The notes under the pieces were generated by a model, which ran no database searches, was not told where the DNA came from, and was given only the letters and a program-made list of their open reading frames with translations. Both the position numbers and the translations under genes were made by a program. Below, in pieces: positions 17,168 to 24,907 of a DNA stretch of 64,000 bases. The stretch is from Variibacter gotjawalensis (GTDB lineage Bacteria; Pseudomonadota; Alphaproteobacteria; Rhizobiales; Xanthobacteraceae). The DNA is taken from the NCBI RefSeq assembly GCF_002355335.1, contig NZ_AP014946.1, positions 3,735,501 to 3,799,500 on the forward strand, in the 5' to 3' direction. The first letter of the stretch is position 1; the number at the start of each line of letters is the position of its first letter.

Positions 17168-18405
17168 GCGACCCTCGCCGGCAGCGACTGAAATCCGCGG
17201 AAGCGAATGCGTTGCGAGCGCACGGCGTTGCCGGTCAGGCGATAGTTCGGGAAGCGTGCCAAGAAACGCGACACCGCGATGCGCCCTTCGAGCCGCGCAA
17301 CCGACATGCCGACGCAGACATGCGGGCCTGACGCATAGCCGAGATGCCGGTTCGGCTGCCGGCCGATGTCGAAACGATCCGGTTCGGCAAACACCGCCGG
17401 ATCGCGATTGGCAGCTCCGATGCAGAGCGTGACGAACGAGCCGCGCGATACCGGCACGCCGCCGATCTCGGTGTCGGCGGTCGTCAAGCGATTGCCGAGT
17501 TGGTTGGAGCTTTCGATCCGCAGCGCCTCTTCGACCGCGAGGCGCGCCAGCGAAGGATCTGCGATTATTCGTGCGCGCTGGTCAGGCCATTGCTCGAACA
17601 GCCACAGCGCATTGCCGATAAGGTTGGTCGTGGTCTCGTGGCCGGCGTTGAGGATGAAGATGCAGTTTTGCAGCAGTTCGGCTTCCGACAGTTTGCTGCC
17701 GTCCTGCTCGCCGCGAATGAGCCGCGTCAGCACATCGTGCTCGGGATCGCCCGGCTTCTCGCGCCGCCGCGCGACCAGCGTTTCGAGATAGGCCAGGAAT
17801 TCGCGCACCGCGCGATTGCCGCGCTCGGTCTGCTCCGGCGTCAGCACCGGCTCGAGCGCACCGAGGATCGCCAGCGACCAATCGCGCAAAGGTCCGCGCT
17901 CGTCGTGCGGCACATCGAGCAGATTGCCGATCACCTCGACGGGAATCGCACAGGCGAAATCCTCGATGAGATCGACATCGCCTTTCTCTTCCATCGCGTC
18001 GAGCAGACGGCCGACCAGCGTCTCCACGGCCGGCTCCAGCGCCGAAACGGCACGCGGATTGAGCGCTCCGGCAAGGATTTTCCGCACCCGCGTATGCAGC
18101 GGCGGATCGTTGAAGACGAGGCTCGTCGTGTGGTGGTCGAACAACGGTGTCGCGCCATACTTCGCGCCGAACTCGATCTTTTTGTCGGAGGAGAAAGTGG
18201 TGGTGTCTTTGTAGACGTTCTCGAGGTCTTGATGCCGTGTCAGGAACAGCGAGCCGTCCGGCATCCGGTGCACCGGGTCATGCGTCCGCAGGGCGTGGTA
18301 AAGCGGGAACGGGTCGTCGATGAAGCCCTTGGGCAACGCCTTGACGTCGAACGCCAGCGCGGCCGCTTTGAGCTCATCGCTCTCCTTTGACAGTTCCGTG
18401 ATCAC
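17164..18405 (-). CDS. cytochrome P450
   Basis: 413 aa soluble bacterial P450. The I-helix oxygen-activation motif is AGHETT (254-259), the K-helix ExxR is E293-A-L-R296, and the haem loop YASGPHVCVG holds the axial Cys364. The first residue of the usual F-x-x-G loop is Tyr. It would hydroxylate an organic substrate using electrons from a ferredoxin and reductase; neither is encoded nearby. First gene of the six-gene minus-strand operon (P450, VOC, MBL, monooxygenase, hydrolase, DUF2783). It diverges from a TRAP binding protein across 134 bases, which hints that the transported acid is a pathway substrate or product. Confidence 0.95.
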   Translation of the reverse strand: MITELSKESDELKAAALAFDVKALPKGFIDDPFPLYHALRTHDPVHRMPDGSLFLTRHQDLENVYKDTTTFSSDKKIEFGAKYGATPLFDHHTTSLVFNDPPLHTRVRKILAGALNPRAVSALEPAVETLVGRLLDAMEEKGDVDLIEDFACAIPVEVIGNLLDVPHDERGPLRDWSLAILGALEPVLTPEQTERGNRAVREFLAYLETLVARRREKPGDPEHDVLTRLIRGEQDGSKLSEAELLQNCIFILNAGHETTTNLIGNALWLFEQWPDQRARIIADPSLARLAVEEALRIESSNQLGNRLTTADTEIGGVPVSRGSFVTLCIGAANRDPAVFAEPDRFDIGRQPNRHLGYASGPHVCVGMSVARLEGRIAVSRFLARFPNYRLTGNAVRSQRIRFRGFQSLPARVA

Positions 18406-18539
18406 GTTTCGTCCCTAGCGGCCCCCCGAGGGGGTCTTTTTCCCAGTTGAACATGTTCCGGCCGGTCATGCTATGAGAGCCGCCAAGCGCCGCCCCAAAT
18501 CAAGGGGCGGAAGAACCAACCGGGAGGAGAGTTTTTCCC
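18406..18539. promoter_or_regulatory. divergent promoter region between P450 operon and TRAP binding protein
   Basis: Contains the perfect 10-bp palindrome GAACATGTTC (18449-18458), touching a second one, CCGGCCGG (18458-18465). A possible plus-strand promoter is TTGAAC (18447-18452) with CTATGA (18471-18476), 18 bases apart, so the palindrome overlaps the -35. Between this and the dctP ATG a leader hairpin CCGCCCC/GGGGCGG (18490-18496 with 18504-18510) sits just before the GGGAGGAG ribosome-binding site. Confidence 0.45.
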
Positions 18540-19637
18540 ATGACCATCAAGAGACGGCAATTCCTCACCGCTACGGCTGGCGGCCTGGCGGCAGGCGCCA
18601 TCGCGGCGCCGGCTGTGGCGCAGTCCGCGCCGGAGGTGAAGTGGCGCCTGACATCGAGCTTCCCGCGCGTGCTCGACACCATCTTCGGCACCGCGCAGCA
18701 ATTGTCGAAATACGTCGCCGAAGCTACCGACAACAAGTTCCAGATTCAGACCTTCCCGGCCGGTGAAATCGTCCCGGGCCTGCAGGCTCTCGACTCGGTG
18801 CAGAACGGCTCGATCGAATGCGCGCAGACGCCGATCTATTTTTACCACGGCAAAGATCCGACGCTCTCGTTCGGCACCGGTGTTCCGTTCGGCATGAACG
18901 CGCGCCTGCAGCATTCGTGGTGGCACTTCGGCGGCGGTGCGGAAATTCTCGCGCCTGTGCTCGCGAAGTTCAATGTTGTCGGCTTCCCGATGGGCAACTC
19001 CGGCACGCAGATGGGCGGCTTCTTCCGCAAGGAGCTCAACGGCCTCGAAGACCTCAACGGCCTGAAGTTCCGCATCGGCGGTCTCGGCGGTCAGGTGCTC
19101 TCGAAGCTCGGCGTCGTGCCGCAGCAGATCGCACCGGGCGACGTCTATCCGGCGCTCGAAAAGGGCACCATCGACGCAGCAGAGTTCGTCGGTCCGTATG
19201 ACGACGAGAAGCTCGGCTTCCACAAGATCGCGAAATACTACTACTACCCGGGCTGGTGGGAAGGCGGCGCGATGATGCATCTCGTCGTCAACACCGAGCA
19301 GTGGAACAAGCTGCCGCCGAACTACAAGCGTATCGTGCAGGATGCCTGCGAAGCCGCCAACAACTGGATGCTCGCGAAATACGACGCCGTGAACGCACCG
19401 GCCCTCCGTCGCCTGATCGCCGGCGGCGCCGTGCTGAAAGCGTTCCCGGTGCCCGTGCTCGAAGCCGCCTACAAAGCCGCGCACGATATCTACAACGACA
19501 TCGCTGCCGGCAACCCGACGTTCAAGCAGGCGCTCGACAGCTACATGGGCTTCCGCAACGAAACGATGCCGTGGTGGCAGGTCGGCGAGCTCTCGTTCGA
19601 CACCTTCCTGGCCCGCATGCGCGGACGCGCAGGCTAA
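18540..19637 (+). CDS. TRAP transporter binding protein, 2-oxoacid (TakP-like) type
   Basis: 365 aa periplasmic solute receptor with a twin-arginine-like signal (KRRQFLTATAGG, cleaved after VAQ). The family block PALEKGTIDAAEFVGPYDDE and following KYYYYPGWWEG resemble TakP-type receptors that bind 2-oxo monocarboxylates with sodium. It is a paralogue of the three tandem receptors at 37.5-41.1 kb but more divergent from them. No dctQ or dctM is adjacent, so it must use membrane subunits encoded elsewhere. It has its own ribosome-binding site, a divergent promoter and a terminator after it, so is a single-gene unit. Confidence 0.93.
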   Translation: MTIKRRQFLTATAGGLAAGAIAAPAVAQSAPEVKWRLTSSFPRVLDTIFGTAQQLSKYVAEATDNKFQIQTFPAGEIVPGLQALDSVQNGSIECAQTPIYFYHGKDPTLSFGTGVPFGMNARLQHSWWHFGGGAEILAPVLAKFNVVGFPMGNSGTQMGGFFRKELNGLEDLNGLKFRIGGLGGQVLSKLGVVPQQIAPGDVYPALEKGTIDAAEFVGPYDDEKLGFHKIAKYYYYPGWWEGGAMMHLVVNTEQWNKLPPNYKRIVQDACEAANNWMLAKYDAVNAPALRRLIAGGAVLKAFPVPVLEAAYKAAHDIYNDIAAGNPTFKQALDSYMGFRNETMPWWQVGELSFDTFLARMRGRAG

Positions 19638-19648
19638 GTCGCAGTCAC

Positions 19649-19684
19649 AAGGCCGGGCCGCAGCGATGCAGCCCGGCCTTCTCT
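19649..19684 (+). terminator. rho-independent terminator after the TRAP binding-protein gene
   Basis: Perfect 10-bp stem AAGGCCGGGC (19649-19658) with GCCCGGCCTT (19671-19680), loop of 12 bases, then TTCTCTATT. It lies 11 bases after the stop codon and before maiA. Confidence 0.8.
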
Positions 19685-19701
19685 ATTGAGCGAGAGGCCG
19701 C

Positions 19702-20337
19702 GTGAAACTTTACTCCTACTTCCGCTCCACCGCCGCCTATCGCGCGCGCATCGCACTCAACCTCAAGGGCCTGCCCTACGAGACCGTGCCGGTCCATCTC
19801 GTCCGCGATGGCGGCGAGCAGCGCAAACCCGAATTCCGCGCCATCAATCCGCAGATGCGATTGCCGACGCTGGTGCTCAGCGAAGGCGAGACGCTGATCC
19901 AATCGCTCGCCATCATCATGTATCTGGACGAGGTCTATCCGGACCCGCCGTTGCTTCCCGCCGACGCCACCGAGCGCGCGCATGTCCGCGCCGCCGCGCT
20001 GATCGTCGCCTGCGACATTCACCCGCTCAACAATTCCGGCCCGCTTGCGTATCTGCGCAAGACGCTCGGTCGCGACGAAGCCGCCGTCAACGCGTGGATC
20101 AACCACTGGATCACCGAAGGCTTCGAGGCGCTCGAGAAGCTCATCAAGCCCAGCCCTTACGCCTTCGGCACACAGGTGACGCTAGCCGATCTCTGCATCG
20201 TGCCGCAGGTCGCGAGCGCGCGGCGATTCAACGTTCCGCTCGAAGCGTTTCCCAAGATCGTAGCGGTCGACGCGGCCTGCGCTAAACTTCCCGCATTCGA
20301 GAAAGCACGGCCCGACCGTCAGATCGACGCCGAATGA
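19702..20337 (+). CDS. maiA: maleylacetoacetate isomerase (zeta-class GST)
   Basis: 211 aa, GST fold. The N-terminal KLYSYFRSTAAYRARIALN matches the zeta-class active-site region; the usual S-S-C/A-x-x-R is R-S-T-A-A-Y-R here. The DLCIVPQVASARRF segment in the C-terminal domain is characteristic of MaiA. It isomerises maleylacetoacetate or maleylpyruvate to the fumaryl form with glutathione, in tyrosine, homogentisate or gentisate breakdown. No homogentisate dioxygenase or fumarylacetoacetase is in the window. The next gene overlaps its stop by four bases (ATGA). Confidence 0.9.
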   Translation: MKLYSYFRSTAAYRARIALNLKGLPYETVPVHLVRDGGEQRKPEFRAINPQMRLPTLVLSEGETLIQSLAIIMYLDEVYPDPPLLPADATERAHVRAAALIVACDIHPLNNSGPLAYLRKTLGRDEAAVNAWINHWITEGFEALEKLIKPSPYAFGTQVTLADLCIVPQVASARRFNVPLEAFPKIVAVDAACAKLPAFEKARPDRQIDAE

Positions 20338-21218
20338 GTGAGGCTAAACCGAACGATCTAGGGCGCGTCATCTTCTGGATGAGCGGCGCGCTGCTCTCGT
20401 TCTCGACATTCGCGATCGCGATCCGGCAGCTCGCCGGCAAATTCTCGATCTTCGAAATTCTTTCGATCCGCAGCGCCGCCGGCGTTTTGTTCTTCGGCAG
20501 CCTCGCGCTCGCGCGACCGCATCTGCGTACGCAACTCGTCACCGAGCGGTTCCCGCTGCATCTCGCGCGTAATCTCGTGCACTGGGGCGCGCAGTTTTCC
20601 TGGGCCACTGCCCTGCTCTATCTGCCGCTCGCGACCGTGTTCTCGATCGAATTCACGGCGCCGCTTTGGACGACGCTGCTGGCGTTCCTGTTCCTCGGCG
20701 AGAAGCTGACGATCCATCGCGTCTTTGCGACGTTACTCGGCTTTCTCGGCATCCTCGTGATCGTGCGCCCCGGACTGCAAACATTTCAGCCTGCGGCTTT
20801 GCTGGTTCTCGGCGCGGCGCTCGGTTTTGCCATCACGTTCACGATGACCAAAAAACTCACCGCGACCGAAAGCACGTTTGCGATCCTCTTTTTCATGAAT
20901 CTCATCCAGCTGCCGCTCAACCTCGCCGGCAGCGACCTGACCTTCCCGATGCGGCTTGTCATGAGCGATCTCCTCCCCGTCATCGCGATCGCGGTCACGG
21001 GCGTTGCATCGCATTTCTGCCTGACGCAGGCGCTCAAGCACGGCGACGCGATGCTCGTGATCCCGATCGACTTCCTGCGCATCCCATTGATCGCGGTCGT
21101 CGGCTGGGCGTTTTACAACGAGAACTTCGACGTGATGGTCCTAGCGGGCGCGGCGTTGATCATCACCGGCATCGTGTGGAATTTGTCGCAGGAACGGAAA
21201 GCGGCGAAGTCGCTATAA
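20334..21218 (+). CDS. DMT-superfamily permease (EamA domains)
   Basis: 294 aa inner-membrane protein with about ten hydrophobic helices arranged as two EamA repeats. The sequence WATALLYLPLATVFSIEFTA at the end of the first repeat and GDAMLVIPIDFLRIPLIAVV in the second are typical. Members export amino acids or metabolites; the substrate is not predictable. The ATG overlaps the maiA stop, so the two are co-translated. It converges on nadE with a six-base overlap of the stops. Confidence 0.92.
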   Translation: MSEAKPNDLGRVIFWMSGALLSFSTFAIAIRQLAGKFSIFEILSIRSAAGVLFFGSLALARPHLRTQLVTERFPLHLARNLVHWGAQFSWATALLYLPLATVFSIEFTAPLWTTLLAFLFLGEKLTIHRVFATLLGFLGILVIVRPGLQTFQPAALLVLGAALGFAITFTMTKKLTATESTFAILFFMNLIQLPLNLAGSDLTFPMRLVMSDLLPVIAIAVTGVASHFCLTQALKHGDAMLVIPIDFLRIPLIAVVGWAFYNENFDVMVLAGAALIITGIVWNLSQERKAAKSL

Positions 21219-22955
21219 ATCGTAAGCGTCGCTTGTCGCGCCGGCAGCCGCGACCAGCGATTGATCCGGCTGCGGCAACGCCTCACCAGTATCACGGAAG
21301 CGATTGACGATCGGATAGCGGCGGTCGCGCCCGAAATTCTTCAGCGTCACCTTCACGCCCGGCGCGGCCTGCCGCCGCTTGTATTCCGCAAGATTGAGCA
21401 TGCGATCGACGCGCAGCACCAGATCGCGGTCATAGCCGGCTGCGACGATCGTCGCGATCGGCTCCTCGCGTTCGACGAGGCGATTGAGAATGGCATCGAG
21501 CATGTCGTAAGGCGGCAGCGAATCCTGGTCCTTCTGGTTCTCGCGCAGTTCGGCCGTCGGTGGCTTATCGATAATGTTGACCGGGATCACCTCGCCGTCA
21601 GGACCGAGCGCACCCGGCGGCTTCCAGGAATTGCGCAAACGCGAGAGGCGGAACACCTCGGTCTTGTAGAGATCCTTGATCGGATTGAAGCCGCCGTTCA
21701 TGTCGCCGTAGAGCGTCGCGTAGCCGGTCGACATCTCCGACTTGTTGCCGGTCGTCACCAGCATCGAGCCGAACTTGTTCGACATCGCCATCAGGATCGT
21801 GCCGCGCGCACGCGCCTGCAGGTTCTCTTCCGTGACATCCGGCTTCAGCCCTGCAAACGCCGGCTGTAGTGCCTGCGTTAATCCTTCGACCGCGGTGACG
21901 ATCGGCAACACTTCGTACGAAATGCCGAGCGCAGCCGTTGCCTGCTTCGCATCGTCGAGCGACTCCTGCGATGTGTAGCGATACGGCAGCATGACGGCGC
22001 GTACGCGCTTCGGCCCGAGCGCGTCGGTCGCAATTGCGGCGCAGAGCGCGGAGTCGATGCCGCCCGACATGCCGAACACGACGCCCGGGAAGCGGTTCTT
22101 CTCGACGTAATCGCGCAAGCCAAGCACGCACGCCGCATAATCGGCTTCGTCGCCTTCCGCGATCGTATTGATCGGGCCTTCGCAACGCCAACCGTCGTTG
22201 CCGCGCGTCCAAGTCGAGATCGCGATCGTCTCTTCGAACGAGGGCAACTGCATCGCGCGCGAACCATCGGCGTTGAGCGCGAAGGACGCGCCCTCGAACA
22301 CTAGTTCGTCTTGTCCGCCGACTTGATTGACATAGAGCAACGGCAGCTTCGCGTCGACGACGCGCGCGACCGAAACATTCAGCCGCTCGTCGACCACGCC
22401 GCGCCGATACGGCGAGGCATTCGGCACGAGAAGAATTTCGCCGCCGGTTTCCGCGATGCATTCGACCGGATCCGGTCCCCATATATCTTCGCAGATCGGA
22501 ACGCCGATGCGTACGCCGCGGAAGTTGACCGGTCCCGGCAGTGGCCCCGGCGTAAAGACGCGCTTCTCGTCAAACACGCCGTAGTTCGGCAGGTCGACCT
22601 TGTAACGCAGCGCCGCGATCTTGCCTTCATCGAGCAACGCGACGGCGTTATAGAGCTTTCGGTTCTCGACCCACGGCGTGCCCATGAGCACCGCCGGCCC
22701 ACCGTCCGCCGTCTCGCGCGCAAGCTTCTCGACCGCCGTCCGGCAGGCGGACTGGAATGCCGGCTTGAGCACGAGATCTTCCGGCGGATACCCCGCCATG
22801 AAGAGCTCCGGAAAGAGAATAAGGTCGGCACCAAGCCGCGCCGCCTCGGCGCGCGCCTGCCGCGCTTTCTCCGCATTGCCGGCGACATCGCCGACGGTCG
22901 GGTTGAGCTGCGCGATTGCGATCGAAAGCTTATTGGCGGGCGAGGTCATGGCCAT
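21213..22955 (-). CDS. nadE: glutamine-dependent NAD(+) synthetase
   Basis: 580 aa, two domains. The N-terminal glutaminase (nitrilase fold) has its catalytic triad at E50 (FPELFMAGY), K119 (RYKVDLPNYG) and C155 (VPICEDIWG). The C-terminal synthetase has the ATP loop FGMSGGIDSALCA. It amidates nicotinic acid adenine dinucleotide to NAD+ using glutamine-derived ammonia. Two Met codons begin the frame (22955 and 22949) and either is possible. Convergent with the EamA permease gene. Confidence 0.97.
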   Translation of the reverse strand: MAMTSPANKLSIAIAQLNPTVGDVAGNAEKARQARAEAARLGADLILFPELFMAGYPPEDLVLKPAFQSACRTAVEKLARETADGGPAVLMGTPWVENRKLYNAVALLDEGKIAALRYKVDLPNYGVFDEKRVFTPGPLPGPVNFRGVRIGVPICEDIWGPDPVECIAETGGEILLVPNASPYRRGVVDERLNVSVARVVDAKLPLLYVNQVGGQDELVFEGASFALNADGSRAMQLPSFEETIAISTWTRGNDGWRCEGPINTIAEGDEADYAACVLGLRDYVEKNRFPGVVFGMSGGIDSALCAAIATDALGPKRVRAVMLPYRYTSQESLDDAKQATAALGISYEVLPIVTAVEGLTQALQPAFAGLKPDVTEENLQARARGTILMAMSNKFGSMLVTTGNKSEMSTGYATLYGDMNGGFNPIKDLYKTEVFRLSRLRNSWKPPGALGPDGEVIPVNIIDKPPTAELRENQKDQDSLPPYDMLDAILNRLVEREEPIATIVAAGYDRDLVLRVDRMLNLAEYKRRQAAPGVKVTLKNFGRDRRYPIVNRFRDTGEALPQPDQSLVAAAGATSDAYDL

Positions 22956-22986
22956 GATTTAGCGTCAGGCGCTCATCGCCGCAACG

Positions 22987-23346
22987 TCATGGATCGGGAA
23001 CGCCCATCCATTGAACGATGGCGGCCAGCCAAACCAGCCCGGCGATGACGAGCGTCACGCCGACAGCGGCCGATCCCATATCCTTAATGCGGCCGATGTC
23101 GGTGTGTTGCGACGGCGTCACGTGGTCACAAAGCTTCTCGATTGCCGTATTGAGGAGTTCGATCGCGATGACGAGGAGCACGACGCCGATCAGCAACGCG
23201 CGCTTCCAACTGTCGTCCGTAATGAAAAGCGCGAGCGGAACCGCGATGGCCAGTGCGATGATCTCTTCGCGCAAAGCAGCCTCGCTGTTGGCTGCCCAAA
23301 CGAGACCTCTCCACGTGTTGCGCGTGGCGTTGATGATGCGTTGCAA
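22987..23346 (-). CDS. dgkA: diacylglycerol kinase (DgkA), TTG start proposed
   Basis: Small inner-membrane kinase that phosphorylates diacylglycerol to phosphatidic acid. The core is intact: EAALREEI near residue 20, ELLNTAIEKLCDH and KDMGSAAVG, with three membrane helices. The frame is open to 23421, but those 25 extra residues translate a dispersed palindromic repeat (the PSPCPSPASGRG part) and do not belong to the family. A TTG at 23346 preceded by GGAG at a five-base spacing gives 119 aa, matching the usual size of about 120 aa and the family's short N-terminus. I prefer that start. Confidence 0.9.
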   Translation of the reverse strand: MQRIINATRNTWRGLVWAANSEAALREEIIALAIAVPLALFITDDSWKRALLIGVVLLVIAIELLNTAIEKLCDHVTPSQHTDIGRIKDMGSAAVGVTLVIAGLVWLAAIVQWMGVPDP

Positions 23347-23383
23347 GCGTTCTCCAAACGTGGCGAAGGCGGCTCTAGCGTCG

Positions 23384-23505
23384 CCTCTCCCGCTTGCGGG
23401 AGAGGGACAGGGTGAGGGCAAGCAGCAAACACCAAAGTCAACGGCTCGCCCTCACCCGGCTCAATGCTTCGCATTTCGCCACCCTCTCCCGCAAGCGGGA
23501 GAGGG
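23384..23505. repeat. REP-like palindromic repeat pair (CCTCTCCCGC family)
   Basis: Two palindromes, CCTCTCCCGCTTGCGGGAGAGG-like at 23384-23405 and CCCTCTCCCGCAAGCGGGAGAGGG-like at 23482-23505 (each a 10- to 12-bp perfect dyad), flank an inner inverted pair GTGAGGGC (23412-23419) and GCCCTCAC (23448-23455). The whole forms one large compound hairpin between the beta-propeller gene and dgkA. This style of element is common between genes in proteobacteria. Confidence 0.8.
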
Positions 23506-23516
23506 AAAAGGCAAGT

Positions 23517-24671
23517 CTACTTCGCCGTACCGATACCGGCCGGACCGCCCGTGACCTTGATCTCGCCGCTACGGCGGAGGCGTGTTCCGTTGAAGTTGAA
23601 GGCCTGGATCTCGTTCTCGACCATGCATTGGACGAAGACTTTCTTCGAATCCGGGCTCCAAGCAACGCCTTGGCACCAGTGGCCGACCTTGCTCTCCGTG
23701 ACCTTGTCGAGCTTGCGACCCTTAATGGCGAAGATGACGACCGAGCCGTAATCGCGGAAGAACGGCGAATTGGTCGGCTTGTTCGAACCTTCCATCGCGG
23801 TCACCGCGACGAAGCGGCCGTCCGGCGAAATCTTCAGGCCTTCCGGCGTTTGCCCGACCGAAACCGTTTCGACGATACGCGGCGGATTTGCCTTGAGATC
23901 GATCAAGCTCACCGTATCGGCATCGCCGCTGCCGATGCCGATGTTCGACAGCACCGCGACGCGTCCATGCGATGCGATATCGAGCGGATACGGACGCATG
24001 CCGGCCGACATTTCGCGCTTGGAATCCGTCACCGTCGTGCCGTCGATGGTGAGCACCGAAATCTTGCTGTCGCCGTCGCGCGTCACTAGCGCCATCTTGC
24101 CGTCCGGCGTGAAGGCGATCGCGCTCGGGCCCGACTTGTCGTTGCCGAGATTGATCTTGCCGGTCGCGGTCAGCGTTTTGCCTTCGACCTTGAACACCGT
24201 GACGGTGCCTTCGGAGCGATTGGCGACGAGAGCGAGCGTACCGGCCGGATTGAACGCGACGCCCGCTGCGCCGGCTCCGGCTTCGACGGTCGACACGAGC
24301 GCCGGCGGATTGGCCTTCAGGTCGATGATCGAAACCTTGTTGTCCGGAATCGTCTTCTTCGCGTCGGCCGGATCGAGCTTCTGCGCGGCCGTGACGAGCG
24401 CGAGCGACTGATCGCGGTTCACCGCGACGCTGGATGGTGGACCGACGACGCTCGTTGGGGCCTTGATCTCCGCGATGATTTTCGCGGGCGACTTCGAGAT
24501 GTCGATGACCGTGATATTGTCGGCCGTCGGTTTATCCGGCACGCCGGCGACGCCGTTAGTGATGATGGCTTTGCCGTCGTTGGCCGAAACGACGAGCTGC
24601 GCCGAGGCACTTGAAACAGCGATAAGCGAGACGGCGCCAACAAGCGTGGCGAGGCGCAAGGTTGCGCGCAT
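23517..24671 (-). CDS. secreted YncE-like beta-propeller protein
   Basis: 384 aa from the ATG at 24671, which has a GGGAGTG ribosome-binding site; an upstream TTG is less likely. The signal peptide ends near SSASA. The mature protein is a seven-bladed YVTN/lactonase-type propeller: repeats of the form SAIAFTPDGKMALVTRDGD and LKISPDGRFVAVTAMEG recur about every 45 residues. Such proteins are periplasmic scaffolds, lactonases or DNA/ligand binders; no catalytic residues are evident. Located between two repeat elements and apparently a single-gene unit. Confidence 0.88.
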   Translation of the reverse strand: MRATLRLATLVGAVSLIAVSSASAQLVVSANDGKAIITNGVAGVPDKPTADNITVIDISKSPAKIIAEIKAPTSVVGPPSSVAVNRDQSLALVTAAQKLDPADAKKTIPDNKVSIIDLKANPPALVSTVEAGAGAAGVAFNPAGTLALVANRSEGTVTVFKVEGKTLTATGKINLGNDKSGPSAIAFTPDGKMALVTRDGDSKISVLTIDGTTVTDSKREMSAGMRPYPLDIASHGRVAVLSNIGIGSGDADTVSLIDLKANPPRIVETVSVGQTPEGLKISPDGRFVAVTAMEGSNKPTNSPFFRDYGSVVIFAIKGRKLDKVTESKVGHWCQGVAWSPDSKKVFVQCMVENEIQAFNFNGTRLRRSGEIKVTGGPAGIGTAK

Positions 24672-24788
24672 GACGTTCACTCCCAAGCCCGGATTGCATT
24701 TCGGTTTGACCGCGCCGGGATCGCGGGGGCGAGGACGCTAGCGCAGGCTGGGGTGAGAGGGAATGTTGTTTTTGGGCAGCCTTCCTGC

Positions 24789-24897
24789 CGTTCGCCCCGG
24801 CGAAAGCCGGGGCCCAGCACGCGCGAAGCGCGCAACAAAAAGGCGGCCAACTCTGAAGTTGACCGCCTCTGGGTCCCGGCTTTCGCCGGGACGAACG
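24789..24897. repeat. 29-bp inverted repeat around an inner hairpin (CCCGGCGAAAGCCGGG family)
   Basis: Outer arms at 24789-24817 and 24869-24897 match each other in inverted orientation at 27 of 29 positions, and each arm is itself a palindrome built on CCCGGCGAAAGCCGGG. Between them are GCGCGAAGCGCGC-type and aroG-terminator hairpins. It lies between the DAHP synthase stop and the beta-propeller start. Confidence 0.8.
24841..24868 (-). terminator. terminator of the DAHP synthase gene
   Basis: Read on the minus strand: AGGCGGTCAAC, loop TTCAGA, GTTGGCCGCCT, then TTTTTG. One A-C mismatch interrupts an 11-bp stem. The T-run and its position 40 bases after the stop at 24908 make it a good intrinsic terminator embedded in the repeat. 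Confidence 0.7.
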
Positions 24898-24907
24898 GAG
24901 TTCGTGG

